Both the position numbers and the translations under genes were made by a program. Under the pieces are notes generated by a model. That model was not told where the DNA came from, searched no databases, and saw only the letters and a program-made list of their open reading frames with translations. A stretch of DNA of 8,976 nt from Candidatus Saccharimonadota bacterium (GTDB taxonomy: Bacteria > Patescibacteriota > Saccharimonadia > Saccharimonadales > Saccharimonadaceae), in contig CAJPPG010000025.1 of assembly GCA_905372495.1 (NCBI GenBank), positions 1-8,976 on the forward strand. The letters are read 5' to 3'. Position 1 is the stretch's first letter; each line of letters opens with the position of its first letter. Below are positions 1-6,469 of this stretch, in pieces.

Positions 1-10
1 TGCGTCGTTC

Positions 11-40
11 AAATAGAGAAAATAAATTTTCTCTATTTTT
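11..40. terminator. AT-rich inverted repeat, possible terminator
   Basis: A perfect 12-bp stem (11-22 pairs with 27-38) closes a 4-nt TAAA loop. On the plus strand it is followed by T at 36-40, so it could terminate a gene ending just left of the window. On the minus strand it lies 13 nt past the CCA end of the tRNA and could end the tRNA transcript, although the T run there is short. The stem is nearly all A/T with three G-C pairs, so its strength is doubtful. Confidence 0.5.
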
Positions 41-50
41 CCTCCTTGAG

Positions 51-126
51 TGGTCTGGGCGACCAGATTTGAACTGGCGACCTCGCAGTCCCGAACCGCG
101 CGCGCTACCAACTGCGCCACGCCCAG
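51..126 (-). tRNA. tRNA-Pro(CGG)
   Basis: This is a complete 76-nt cloverleaf on the minus strand. The acceptor CTGGGCG pairs perfectly with CGCCCAG, followed by discriminator A and an encoded CCA (plus-strand TGG at 51-53). The D arm is GCGC-AGTTGGTA-GCGC. The anticodon stem CGCGG/CTGCG encloses the loop TTCGGGA, giving anticodon CGG, which reads proline codon CCG. The T arm is GCCAG-TTCAAAT-CTGGT with one G-U pair. The C1-G72 pair with A73 is the usual identity element of bacterial tRNA-Pro and supports the assignment. The gene stands alone and is divergent from the gene starting at 230. Confidence 0.96.
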
Positions 127-134
127 ATATTTTT

Positions 135-143
135 ATCTTATCA
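135..143 (-). promoter_or_regulatory. Extended -10 promoter candidate for tRNA-Pro
   Basis: Read on the minus strand, this is TG-A-TAAGAT, an extended -10 motif. The last base of the -10 box is 8 nt before the first tRNA base, so transcription would start within 1-3 nt of the mature 5' end. No convincing -35 box is seen. The call rests on motif and position only. Confidence 0.45.
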
Positions 144-211
144 TGATTTTTCCGTCCTAATTGCTTTTTTTGGGTTATTCATAAAACTTTATAAATAATA
201 AAACCCCAAGA

Positions 212-220
212 TGCTAAAAT
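212..220 (+). promoter_or_regulatory. Extended -10 promoter candidate, 230 gene
   Basis: TG-C-TAAAAT is an extended -10 motif ending 9 nt before the ATG at 230. Transcription would begin only a few bases before the start codon, and no Shine-Dalgarno sequence is present. No good -35 box is seen. The same arrangement occurs before pyk. Confidence 0.45.
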
Positions 221-229
221 AATGACAGA

Positions 230-1234
230 ATGAAGAATAATTCATCATCAAGAGCTGCTCGACTATTGCCGCTTTTTGCACTTCTTCTCATCTATTTAAT
301 GCTCTGCGCTCAGTCCATCATTAGGCCCATCGCAAACTCTGAGGCCTCCAATTATCTAAATTTCTTTCAACTTTCGACGACTGGCGAACCGATATACTCT
401 TCACGCCACTCACTTTTTACACAGGATCTTTATTTTGCAACCTTAAGTCCTTGGACCAATTTTTTTGGCTCTTCTCTTACTTCGATTCGTTCCTTTTCTG
501 TTTTCTGTGGTGCTTTTATCATCTTTATCCTTTTCTTTATCCTACGAAGTAAATTAGACACTAAACGTACGCTCCCCCTCATCTCGATTTTTGTCCTAAA
601 TCCTCTTTTCGTTCATCTAGCCACCAGTTTTGACTCACACATAGTCTTACTACATATGCTCTTTGTTCTCTATGTCGGGCTATACTTACTCTATAATATT
701 AAGCTCAAAGACCTGATTAGTTTTAGGAAACGCCGCCCTCTCATCAATTGGCGCGCAGTTTTTCCTAGTGTCTCTTCTCGGTCTCGCGCCCAAACAATCT
801 TCTCACTCTTTTCGTTCTTAGTCGCAATTGTACTTATTATCAGTACGCTTCTAATTGGGCTAAAACAAGATACAACTCTTCGTAAAACCTTTATCGCAAT
901 CTATCAGTCAAAAATCGTTGAGAATTCTGCGCAAAATAATAGTCAGTCAAATCAGCAAAATATTCCTATAATTGTCGATCAACATTATTCACCCAGTCTT
1001 ATCGTAGAGAATATCCTGGTGGCAAGGGAGTTAAAAAAAGAACCGCTTTCAATCCATTGGGGTTTTAGTATTGGCTCCATCAAAAAACAGCTTAAAGATC
1101 AACAAGGTTTTTGGCTGCTATCTAGCCAGAACCAATCATCTTCGAGTCTAAAAGAGCAATTATCAAATTACCAAGAAACTGAATTTATCAATTTCGATCA
1201 TCATTCGGCCAGATATTTTGTAACTGAAAAATAA
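230..1234 (+). CDS. Multi-pass membrane protein, truncated GT-C-like
   Basis: This is a 334-residue protein of unproven function. About five membrane segments are visible, near residues 11-30, 88-107, 113-131, 136-156 and 189-210, followed by a soluble tail of about 120 residues. The order of features in the first 155 residues resembles the N-terminal half of GT-C (PMT/ArnT-like) lipid-linked sugar transferases. TM1 is followed by an outward loop with an acidic residue (SEASNY, where these enzymes usually have DEAxY), then FGSSLTSIR, then a TM pair with an NPLF turn. Such enzymes normally have about 450-550 residues and 8 or more membrane helices, so much of the membrane core is missing. The aspartate expected beside the glutamate is a serine here. 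It may be a degenerate or non-catalytic relative. The tail (246-334) is rich in Gln and Ser. The start is the ATG that follows an extended -10 box, and no Shine-Dalgarno is seen. Confidence 0.7.
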   Translation: MKNNSSSRAARLLPLFALLLIYLMLCAQSIIRPIANSEASNYLNFFQLSTTGEPIYSSRHSLFTQDLYFATLSPWTNFFGSSLTSIRSFSVFCGAFIIFILFFILRSKLDTKRTLPLISIFVLNPLFVHLATSFDSHIVLLHMLFVLYVGLYLLYNIKLKDLISFRKRRPLINWRAVFPSVSSRSRAQTIFSLFSFLVAIVLIISTLLIGLKQDTTLRKTFIAIYQSKIVENSAQNNSQSNQQNIPIIVDQHYSPSLIVENILVARELKKEPLSIHWGFSIGSIKKQLKDQQGFWLLSSQNQSSSSLKEQLSNYQETEFINFDHHSARYFVTEK

Positions 1235-1249
1235 TAACACTATCAAATA

Positions 1250-1258
1250 TGTTATAAT
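1250..1258 (+). promoter_or_regulatory. Extended -10 promoter of pyk
   Basis: TG-T-TATAAT is a perfect extended -10 motif lying in the 34-nt gap before pyk. It ends 10 nt before the ATG at 1269, giving a leader of only a few bases. No consensus -35 box is seen, which is common for extended -10 promoters. No terminator separates the upstream gene, so some read-through into pyk is possible. Confidence 0.7.
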
Positions 1259-1268
1259 TACTTAAGTT

Positions 1269-2702
1269 ATGAGTAGATTATTTAAACGCACAAAAATCTT
1301 GGCCACCATCGGCCCTTCTGTTTTCTCAGAAGAAAAAATTACAGAATTAATCATGGCTGGCGCTAACGGTTGTCGCCTTAACTTCTCTCACGGAAGCTAC
1401 GAAGAGCGTGATGAGCAGATTCTTTGGATTCGCAACGCTGCCGCCAAAAAAGGTCGCTCCGTCGCAATCTTACAAGATCTTCAGGGTCCAAAAATCCGTC
1501 TTGGTATTTTGAAAGACGATCGTCTTGATGTAAAGACTGGTGATGAACTAGTCCTCGACTATGCAGTTAAAGAACATGATGGTTCAACCACCCTTCCAGT
1601 TCAGTATAATCTTGCTGAGCGCATGAAAGTCGGTGAGCCTCTCTTTATGTACGATGGTAAGATTCGTTCTCAGGTTATCGAAATTGTTAGTGACACTGCA
1701 ATTCGTGTTCGTATCGAAAATGATGGTTTCATTATGAGCCGTAAAGGTCTCAACCTTCCTGATACTGACTTCGGCGGTGATGTTATTACCGAGAAAGATA
1801 TGGCCGACATTGAATTTGGTGCATCTCGTGACTTTGACTTTGTCGCTATGAGTTTTATTCAAAGCGCTGAAGATGTTGAGAAGCTTCGTCAAATTCTTCT
1901 CTCTCACGGTTCAACCGCACAGATCGTTGCTAAGATCGAGACTAAAAAAGCCATCGAAACTGACGAGAAACTTGAAGCCATCGTTAAGGCCACCGATGCT
2001 ATTATGGTTGCTCGTGGTGATATGGCTGTTGAAGCCGGCAATGAAGTTGTACCAATTGTCCAGCGCAAACTAGTTAATCTCTGCCGTAAACACGGTAAAC
2101 TTTGTATCGTCGCTACTCAAATGCTTGGTTCTATGGTTGATAACCCAGAACCATCTCGTGCTGAAGTTTCTGACGTTGCTAACGCCGTCATTCAGGGTGC
2201 TGATGTTGTCATGCTTTCTGATGAAACTGCACAGGGTAAATATCCTGTTGAGGCCGTCAAGCAAATGAAGAAAATTATTCTCTATACTCAAAATCATGTT
2301 AATGTTAATCCGCTTGATACTGATCCAAAGGGCGAGAATGAAAGCTATAACGCTGTTGCTAGCGCTGCAGTTAAATTAGCTGAGAAAATTAACGCTGATA
2401 TTATTGTTTGTGAGACTGCCTCTGGTGCTATCGCCGACTCAATCGCCGCCGAGCGTCCAACTCTCCCAATTATTTCCGTCACAAGTAGCCCACGTGTTGC
2501 TGGTCAGCTCGCTCTCACCTATGCTAACGCTAGCTTCGTTCGTCCATATTCTGACAACTATGGCATCGATCTTGTACAAGAGCTTAAATCTGCTGGCTAC
2601 GTTACTCCAAAGGAAGGCTCAAGCCAGGTTCTAGCCGTTATCGTTTCTGGTCAACCAAATACTGTTTCCGGTACCGACACTATCCAAATTCGCAACATCT
2701 AA
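1269..2702 (+). CDS. pyk: Pyruvate kinase
   Basis: Pyruvate kinase transfers phosphate from phosphoenolpyruvate to ADP in the cytosol, giving pyruvate and ATP in the last step of glycolysis. The 477-residue length is normal for the bacterial enzyme. Visible landmarks are the TKILATIGP start (8-16), RLNFSHG (36-42, substrate and K+ site), the LQDLQGPKIR edge of the B domain (68-77), the catalytic lysine region VAKIET (220-225, K222), ARGDMAVE (248-255, metal and PEP binding), ATQML (282-286), and the segment containing SRAEVSDVANAV. After about residue 345 comes the usual C-terminal regulatory domain. No key residue appears to be missing. The start codon follows an extended -10 box by 10 nt with no Shine-Dalgarno, suggesting near-leaderless translation. 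A strong terminator follows, so pyk is probably monocistronic and separate from pgk. Confidence 0.97.
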   Translation: MSRLFKRTKILATIGPSVFSEEKITELIMAGANGCRLNFSHGSYEERDEQILWIRNAAAKKGRSVAILQDLQGPKIRLGILKDDRLDVKTGDELVLDYAVKEHDGSTTLPVQYNLAERMKVGEPLFMYDGKIRSQVIEIVSDTAIRVRIENDGFIMSRKGLNLPDTDFGGDVITEKDMADIEFGASRDFDFVAMSFIQSAEDVEKLRQILLSHGSTAQIVAKIETKKAIETDEKLEAIVKATDAIMVARGDMAVEAGNEVVPIVQRKLVNLCRKHGKLCIVATQMLGSMVDNPEPSRAEVSDVANAVIQGADVVMLSDETAQGKYPVEAVKQMKKIILYTQNHVNVNPLDTDPKGENESYNAVASAAVKLAEKINADIIVCETASGAIADSIAAERPTLPIISVTSSPRVAGQLALTYANASFVRPYSDNYGIDLVQELKSAGYVTPKEGSSQVLAVIVSGQPNTVSGTDTIQIRNI

Positions 2703-2717
2703 CAAGGCGAAAATACC

Positions 2718-2747
2718 AAAAATAATACCTCTAGGGGTATTATTTTT
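2718..2747 (+). terminator. Intrinsic terminator of pyk
   Basis: A 12-bp stem (2718-2729 with 2736-2747) encloses a 6-nt loop and ends in a T run (2743-2747). It begins 15 nt after the pyk stop codon. The A run on the left arm means it could also work in the reverse direction. Confidence 0.88.
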
Positions 2748-2828
2748 ATACTTGTATTTAAAATTAAGTCATTTAAATGTTTATACAAAATCTTTAGGTG
2801 ATTGAAGAAAAAAATAAGCATAAAGATA

Positions 2829-2834
2829 TATACT
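2829..2834 (+). promoter_or_regulatory. Candidate -10 box of pgk (TATACT)
   Basis: TATACT matches the -10 consensus at five of six positions and ends 9 nt before the ATG at 2844. A well-spaced -35 box is not evident: TTGAAG at 2802-2807 leaves a 21-nt spacer, which is too long. The box lies inside the longer reading frame that opens with TTG at 2802, which argues for the later ATG as the true start. The 96 nt between the pyk terminator and this ATG hold nothing else recognisable. Confidence 0.45.
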
Positions 2835-2843
2835 AGATATATC

Positions 2844-3941
2844 ATGTTTGATAAAACTACTATTCGCGATCTCTCGCTTGATCAAAAAAATGTTCTAGTC
2901 CGCGCCGATTTTAATGTACCAATCCAAAATGGCCAGGTCACCAGTGACTTTCGTCTTCGGGCCGCCCTCCCCACTCTTCAATATCTGCTTTCCAAGCAGG
3001 TAAATCGTGTGATTTTGATTACTCATCTAGGTCGCCCCAAGGGAAAAGTTGATCTCTCGTGTTCGCTCGCTCCAGTTGCAAAAGCCCTCTCAAAACTTCT
3101 TGCGCATCCAGTGAAATTTATTCCCGAAACAATTGGACAGTCCGTTAAAGATCAAATCGATGCCACGCCATCTGGCTCAGTCATCCTTCTTGAGAATCTC
3201 CGTTTTTATCCTGGAGAAGAGCAGAACGACCTAGAGTTCGCAAGGCAGATCGTCCACGATACTTCTGCAGATCTCTATGTTCAAGATGGTTTCGCCGTTA
3301 TTCATCGCGCCCATGCTTCAACCACTCAAATTCCCACTCTCCTTCCCACTGTCTCCGGTTTCCTTGTTGAGAAAGAGGTTCAAAGTCTTAGCAAAATTCT
3401 TAACTCCCCAACTTCTCCGGTCACCGTTATTATCGGTGGCGCCAAAATTTCTGATAAGCAGCCTCTAATTGACCGTTTCCTTACGATTGCTGACCATATC
3501 ATCGTTGTTGGTAAAATTGCCGCCGATGGCTACGTTCCTAATAATCCAAAAGTTTATGTTGCCGAAGACTTTCGCGAAGACAAAGAGGGTAATAAACTAG
3601 ACATTGGCAACCTCTCCCTCTCTAAAATCTTACCAACTATCAAACATAGTCACACCATAATCTGGAATGGTACTGCTGGTAAGACCGAGGAGCCCGGTTT
3701 TGATTTATCCTCAAAAGCTATCGCCGAAGCTATTGGCCAAAAAAATCCCGAGTACAATCAGACAGTTATTCTAGGCGGCGATACTTCTGGTTATATTGAG
3801 AAACTCCTTGAAGAGCAGTCCACTAATTCACTAGATCACATTTCTAATCTTCTTGAATATAGTTTAATCTCTACTGGTGGTGGCGCCAGCCTCGAATTTC
3901 TCCTTGGTCTCCCATTACCTGGTCTTGATGCCATAAATTAG
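2844..3941 (+). CDS. pgk: Phosphoglycerate kinase, divergent short form
   Basis: Phosphoglycerate kinase converts 1,3-bisphosphoglycerate and ADP to 3-phosphoglycerate and ATP in cytosolic glycolysis. N-terminal substrate-domain motifs are clear: RADFNVP (20-26), HLGRPKG (61-67), ENLRFYPGEE (117-126) and HRAHAST (154-160). The nucleotide domain retains GGAKISDK (198-205), GGDT (311-314) and TGGGASLE (344-351). It departs from the family in two places. The usual NGPxGxFE signature reads NGTAGKTE (275-282), which keeps N, both G and the final E but loses P and F. The region normally holding GGGMAxTFL is replaced by a much shorter stretch (about 220-235). The protein has 365 residues against about 390-400 usually. 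The ATG at 2844 is chosen because the upstream in-frame TTG (2802) would add a lysine-rich tail absent from the family, and the -10 box lies inside that extension. The stop codon lies within the CIRCE operator of clpC. Confidence 0.93.
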   Translation: MFDKTTIRDLSLDQKNVLVRADFNVPIQNGQVTSDFRLRAALPTLQYLLSKQVNRVILITHLGRPKGKVDLSCSLAPVAKALSKLLAHPVKFIPETIGQSVKDQIDATPSGSVILLENLRFYPGEEQNDLEFARQIVHDTSADLYVQDGFAVIHRAHASTTQIPTLLPTVSGFLVEKEVQSLSKILNSPTSPVTVIIGGAKISDKQPLIDRFLTIADHIIVVGKIAADGYVPNNPKVYVAEDFREDKEGNKLDIGNLSLSKILPTIKHSHTIIWNGTAGKTEEPGFDLSSKAIAEAIGQKNPEYNQTVILGGDTSGYIEKLLEEQSTNSLDHISNLLEYSLISTGGGASLEFLLGLPLPGLDAIN

Positions 3942-3964
3942 CACTCTAGACTTGACAGTGCTAG
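3938..3964 (+). promoter_or_regulatory. CIRCE operator (HrcA binding site) of clpC operon
   Basis: The left half TTAGCACTC (3938-3946) is a perfect match to the CIRCE consensus. It is followed by exactly 9 nt and the right half CAGTGCTAG (3956-3964), which matches the consensus GAGTGCTAA at 7 of 9 positions, so 16 of 18 conserved positions agree. CIRCE is the inverted repeat bound by the repressor HrcA, classically controlling groE and dnaK. Here it covers the -35 box of the clpC promoter, a position where bound HrcA would block RNA polymerase. It predicts heat or misfolding induction of clpC, the 6470 gene and clpP. The pgk stop codon (3939-3941) lies in the left half. No CtsR-type direct repeat is seen nearby. 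Confidence 0.9.
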
Positions 3965-3969
3965 TTTTT
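3938..3969 (+). terminator. Possible pgk terminator formed by the CIRCE repeat
   Basis: As RNA, the CIRCE arms TAGCACT (3939-3945) and AGTGCTA (3957-3963) can pair as a 7-8 bp stem with an 11-nt loop, followed after one G by T5 (3965-3969). It is the only candidate terminator for pgk. The loop is large and the T run short, so termination would be partial at best, and some pgk transcripts may continue into clpC. Confidence 0.35.
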
Positions 3970-3979
3970 GCTTTACAAT
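3952..3979 (+). promoter_or_regulatory. clpC operon promoter (TTGACA / TACAAT)
   Basis: A perfect -35 box TTGACA (3952-3957) is separated by 16 nt from a -10 box TACAAT (3974-3979), which matches consensus at five of six positions. This is the best housekeeping-sigma promoter in the window. The -10 box ends 6 nt before the ATG at 3986, so the first transcribed base would be at or next to the start codon, giving a leaderless mRNA. The -35 box lies within the CIRCE element. Confidence 0.88.
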
Positions 3980-3985
3980 AGAACT

Positions 3986-6466
3986 ATGCAAGATGATTTT
4001 ACAGAAATTATGAATAATTTAACCGAGAATGCTCGTTTTGCACTCCAAAAATCTGATTATTATGCCAAACGATATAATAACGGTTATATGAGTACAGAAC
4101 ATCTTCTCCTTGGTATTCTTTCCCAAGATACCAGCACCGGTGCCCGCTTCCTCGCAGATGAAGACATTAATCTTGAGTCCGTTGAAAAAACCATCAATCA
4201 CACCGCTGTGGAGGTTCCTGGTTCCCAGATGGCTATGATGTCTCTCTCCGAAGCTGCTGTTCTTACCCTTCGTATGGCCGCTAATTTCACCAAAGAACAG
4301 GGAATCAAAATTATCGGTACTGAACATATCTTATATGCTCTTCTTCGACAACCAAACTCTCGCGCCAGTCTTATTCTTCAAGGTCTCAAAGTGGATTTAA
4401 ATAATCTTACTAATACCATCGAGGAATACACCGAAAAACAAGCCGAAGATGCTAAGATTGATCAGAAAAAGGCCGGATTCACGCGCAAGACTCCGCTAAA
4501 ATGGCTCACCAAATATGGTCAAGATCTCACGGAAATGGCTAAGCAAGGAAAACTTGATACCGTCATTGGCCGTGATCAGGAAATTGAACGCACAATTACG
4601 ATTTTATGCCGTCGCACTAAGTCAAATCCCGTACTTATTGGCGAAGCTGGTGTTGGTAAAACTGCCATCGTCGAGGGTCTCGCCACGCGGATTGCTAAAA
4701 ACGAAGTGCCAGGCAGTCTGATCGGCAAACGCATATATCAAGTCGATCTTAGCTCGGTGGTTGCCGGTACTAAATTCCGCGGCGAATTTGAGGAGCGTAT
4801 TAAGGGTATTATTGATGAAGCTTCCGGTAGTAAAGATCTTATCCTCTTTATCGATGAAATTCATCTTCTTTCTGGTGCAGGCTCCGGAGAGGGTAGTCTT
4901 GATGCTGCCAATATTTTAAAACCAGCCCTAGCTCGTGGTCAAATCCGTCTCATTGGTGCCTCCACCATGGATGAATATCGTAAGACTATTGAAAAAGACA
5001 AAGCTCTCTCTCGCCGTTTCCAAACTGTTATTGTCGAAGAACCAACCGACACGGTTACTCTTCGTATTCTCAAAGGCATCAAATCGCATTATGAAAAACA
5101 TCATGGGGTGATTATTCCGGATGAAATTTTGGAAACTGCGATTAATATGTCTAAGCGCTACATTAATGACCGCTTTATGCCAGATAAGGTCATCGACGTT
5201 ATTGATGAGGCTAGCGCTATCGCCAAGGTCGCTGCTGATAAAAAAGGTGGCGGAGAATATAAGAAGCTTAAAATTGAGCGTGAAGATTTAGAAAAGAAGA
5301 TTGAAGAAGCTGCCGCAGCCGAAGATTTTGAAAAAGCTGCTCTCTATAAGACTCGTGTCGCCAAAATCGACGAGGAAATTGAAAAACTTGAGCAGGCTGG
5401 CATCAACGATCAAGTTTCACCAACTCTCACCGAAGAAAATCTTGCCACCGCCATTAGCCTAAAAACTGGTATCCCAGTTTCTAAGGTTCATGGTTCCGAG
5501 TTGAAGATGCTGACTGATCTTGAGAAACACCTGGATAAAGCCGTGATCGGCCAAGAAGAGGCGGTTAAGGCCGTTGCTAAAGCCATCCGCCGCGGTCGCT
5601 CCGGTATTGGTGATCCCAAACGCCCTATCGGTTCCTTCCTTTTCATGGGTCCAACTGGTGTTGGTAAAACCGAGCTTGCTCGCGTCATTGCCCGTGAAGT
5701 CTTTGGCGGCGATAACTCACTGATTAAGATTGATATGTCTGAGTTTGGTGAAAAACATAATGTTTCTCGTCTAGTTGGCGCCCCCGCTGGTTATGTCGGT
5801 TATGATGATGGTGGTAAACTCACTGAAGCTGTGCGTCGTCATCCATATTCTGTGGTCCTCTTTGATGAGATTGAAAAAGCCCACCCAGAAGTCTTCAATA
5901 TGTTGCTTCAAATTCTTGAAGACGGTGTCTTGACCGATGGTCAAGGTAATCACATCAAGTTTAATAACACCATTATTATTCTCACCTCAAACCTTGGCGC
6001 GGACGAAATGTATGATGATACTGAGTTCGGCTTTGGCGCTAAAGACAAAAAGAGCGATAAATTCATCGCAGAAGAATATGAGGCCAGCAAGAATGCTGCT
6101 ATGAAGGCTCTCAAGAAATCTATGCGTCCTGAATTAATCAACCGTCTTGATGCCATTGAGGTCTTCCACGCTTTGACTAAGAAACAGGTTGAACAGATTT
6201 TTGACAATATGATCTCAGACCTTAAGAAGCGTCTTGCTAATAAATCATTTGGTCTCAAACTCACCAAAAAAGCTTCTGAATTTCTTATCGAAAAAGGTTT
6301 CGATCCAAAGAATGGTGCTCGTCCACTTCGCCGCGCTATTGAAGATCATCTTGAGTCCATCATCTCTGAGGCTATCATCTCCGAAAAAATCAAAAAAGGT
6401 GAAATCGCTGTTGTTGATCTTAAAGATGACAAGCTCACACTAGAAATTGAAAAGAAGGAAAGATAA
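3986..6466 (+). CDS. clpC: ClpC-type AAA+ unfoldase (Clp ATPase)
   Basis: This is the ATP-driven hexameric unfoldase that threads damaged or tagged proteins into the ClpP chamber in the cytosol. It has 826 residues, normal for ClpC. Two Clp N repeats (about 5-145) each keep a TEH motif (E38, E113); the equivalent glutamates in Bacillus subtilis ClpC bind phosphoarginine. The first AAA+ module has Walker A GEAGVGKT (219-226) and Walker B LILFIDE (D290, E291). A UVR-type coiled M domain lies at about 430-475 (EDFEKAALYKTRVAKID), which separates ClpC from ClpA and the long-M-domain ClpB. The second module has GPTGVGKT (555-562) and VVLFDE (D627, E628). The tripeptide FGF (681-683) sits where ClpC carries its ClpP-docking loop, so pairing with the ClpP encoded downstream is likely. 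The ATG at 3986 is chosen over the in-frame TTG at 3968 because the -10 box overlaps that extension. It is the first gene of a three-gene operon, 3 nt from the next start. Confidence 0.97.
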   Translation: MQDDFTEIMNNLTENARFALQKSDYYAKRYNNGYMSTEHLLLGILSQDTSTGARFLADEDINLESVEKTINHTAVEVPGSQMAMMSLSEAAVLTLRMAANFTKEQGIKIIGTEHILYALLRQPNSRASLILQGLKVDLNNLTNTIEEYTEKQAEDAKIDQKKAGFTRKTPLKWLTKYGQDLTEMAKQGKLDTVIGRDQEIERTITILCRRTKSNPVLIGEAGVGKTAIVEGLATRIAKNEVPGSLIGKRIYQVDLSSVVAGTKFRGEFEERIKGIIDEASGSKDLILFIDEIHLLSGAGSGEGSLDAANILKPALARGQIRLIGASTMDEYRKTIEKDKALSRRFQTVIVEEPTDTVTLRILKGIKSHYEKHHGVIIPDEILETAINMSKRYINDRFMPDKVIDVIDEASAIAKVAADKKGGGEYKKLKIEREDLEKKIEEAAAAEDFEKAALYKTRVAKIDEEIEKLEQAGINDQVSPTLTEENLATAISLKTGIPVSKVHGSELKMLTDLEKHLDKAVIGQEEAVKAVAKAIRRGRSGIGDPKRPIGSFLFMGPTGVGKTELARVIAREVFGGDNSLIKIDMSEFGEKHNVSRLVGAPAGYVGYDDGGKLTEAVRRHPYSVVLFDEIEKAHPEVFNMLLQILEDGVLTDGQGNHIKFNNTIIILTSNLGADEMYDDTEFGFGAKDKKSDKFIAEEYEASKNAAMKALKKSMRPELINRLDAIEVFHALTKKQVEQIFDNMISDLKKRLANKSFGLKLTKKASEFLIEKGFDPKNGARPLRRAIEDHLESIISEAIISEKIKKGEIAVVDLKDDKLTLEIEKKER
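6455..6460 (+). promoter_or_regulatory. Shine-Dalgarno site for the 6470 gene (AAGGAA)
   Basis: AAGGAA lies inside the last codons of clpC, 9 nt before the ATG at 6470. It supports that start and shows translation by ribosome binding site within the operon, unlike the leaderless first gene. Confidence 0.65.
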
Positions 6467-6469
6467 TCA

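Noticed and set aside
2..16. Possible end of a plus-strand gene (stop TAG at 14-16)
   Set aside because: Only four codons would be visible, and nothing can be recognised. It cannot be supported without the sequence to the left.
1584..2297. Long minus-strand open frames opposite pyruvate kinase
   Set aside because: They lie wholly opposite a well-conserved gene, have no recognisable motif or ribosome site, and are explained by the codon pattern of pyk.
2802..2843. Upstream TTG start that would extend phosphoglycerate kinase by 14 residues
   Set aside because: The extra residues are lysine- and isoleucine-rich and unlike the family. There is no well-spaced Shine-Dalgarno, and a -10 box lies within the stretch.
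3968..3985. Upstream TTG start that would extend ClpC by six residues
   Set aside because: The -10 box TACAAT lies inside this stretch, so it would not be transcribed from the clpC promoter. The ATG at 3986 also gives a normal ClpC N-terminus.
5950..6267. Minus-strand open frame of about 105 codons opposite clpC
   Set aside because: It is fully inside clpC, with no protein motif and no promoter or ribosome site. It is a shadow frame.
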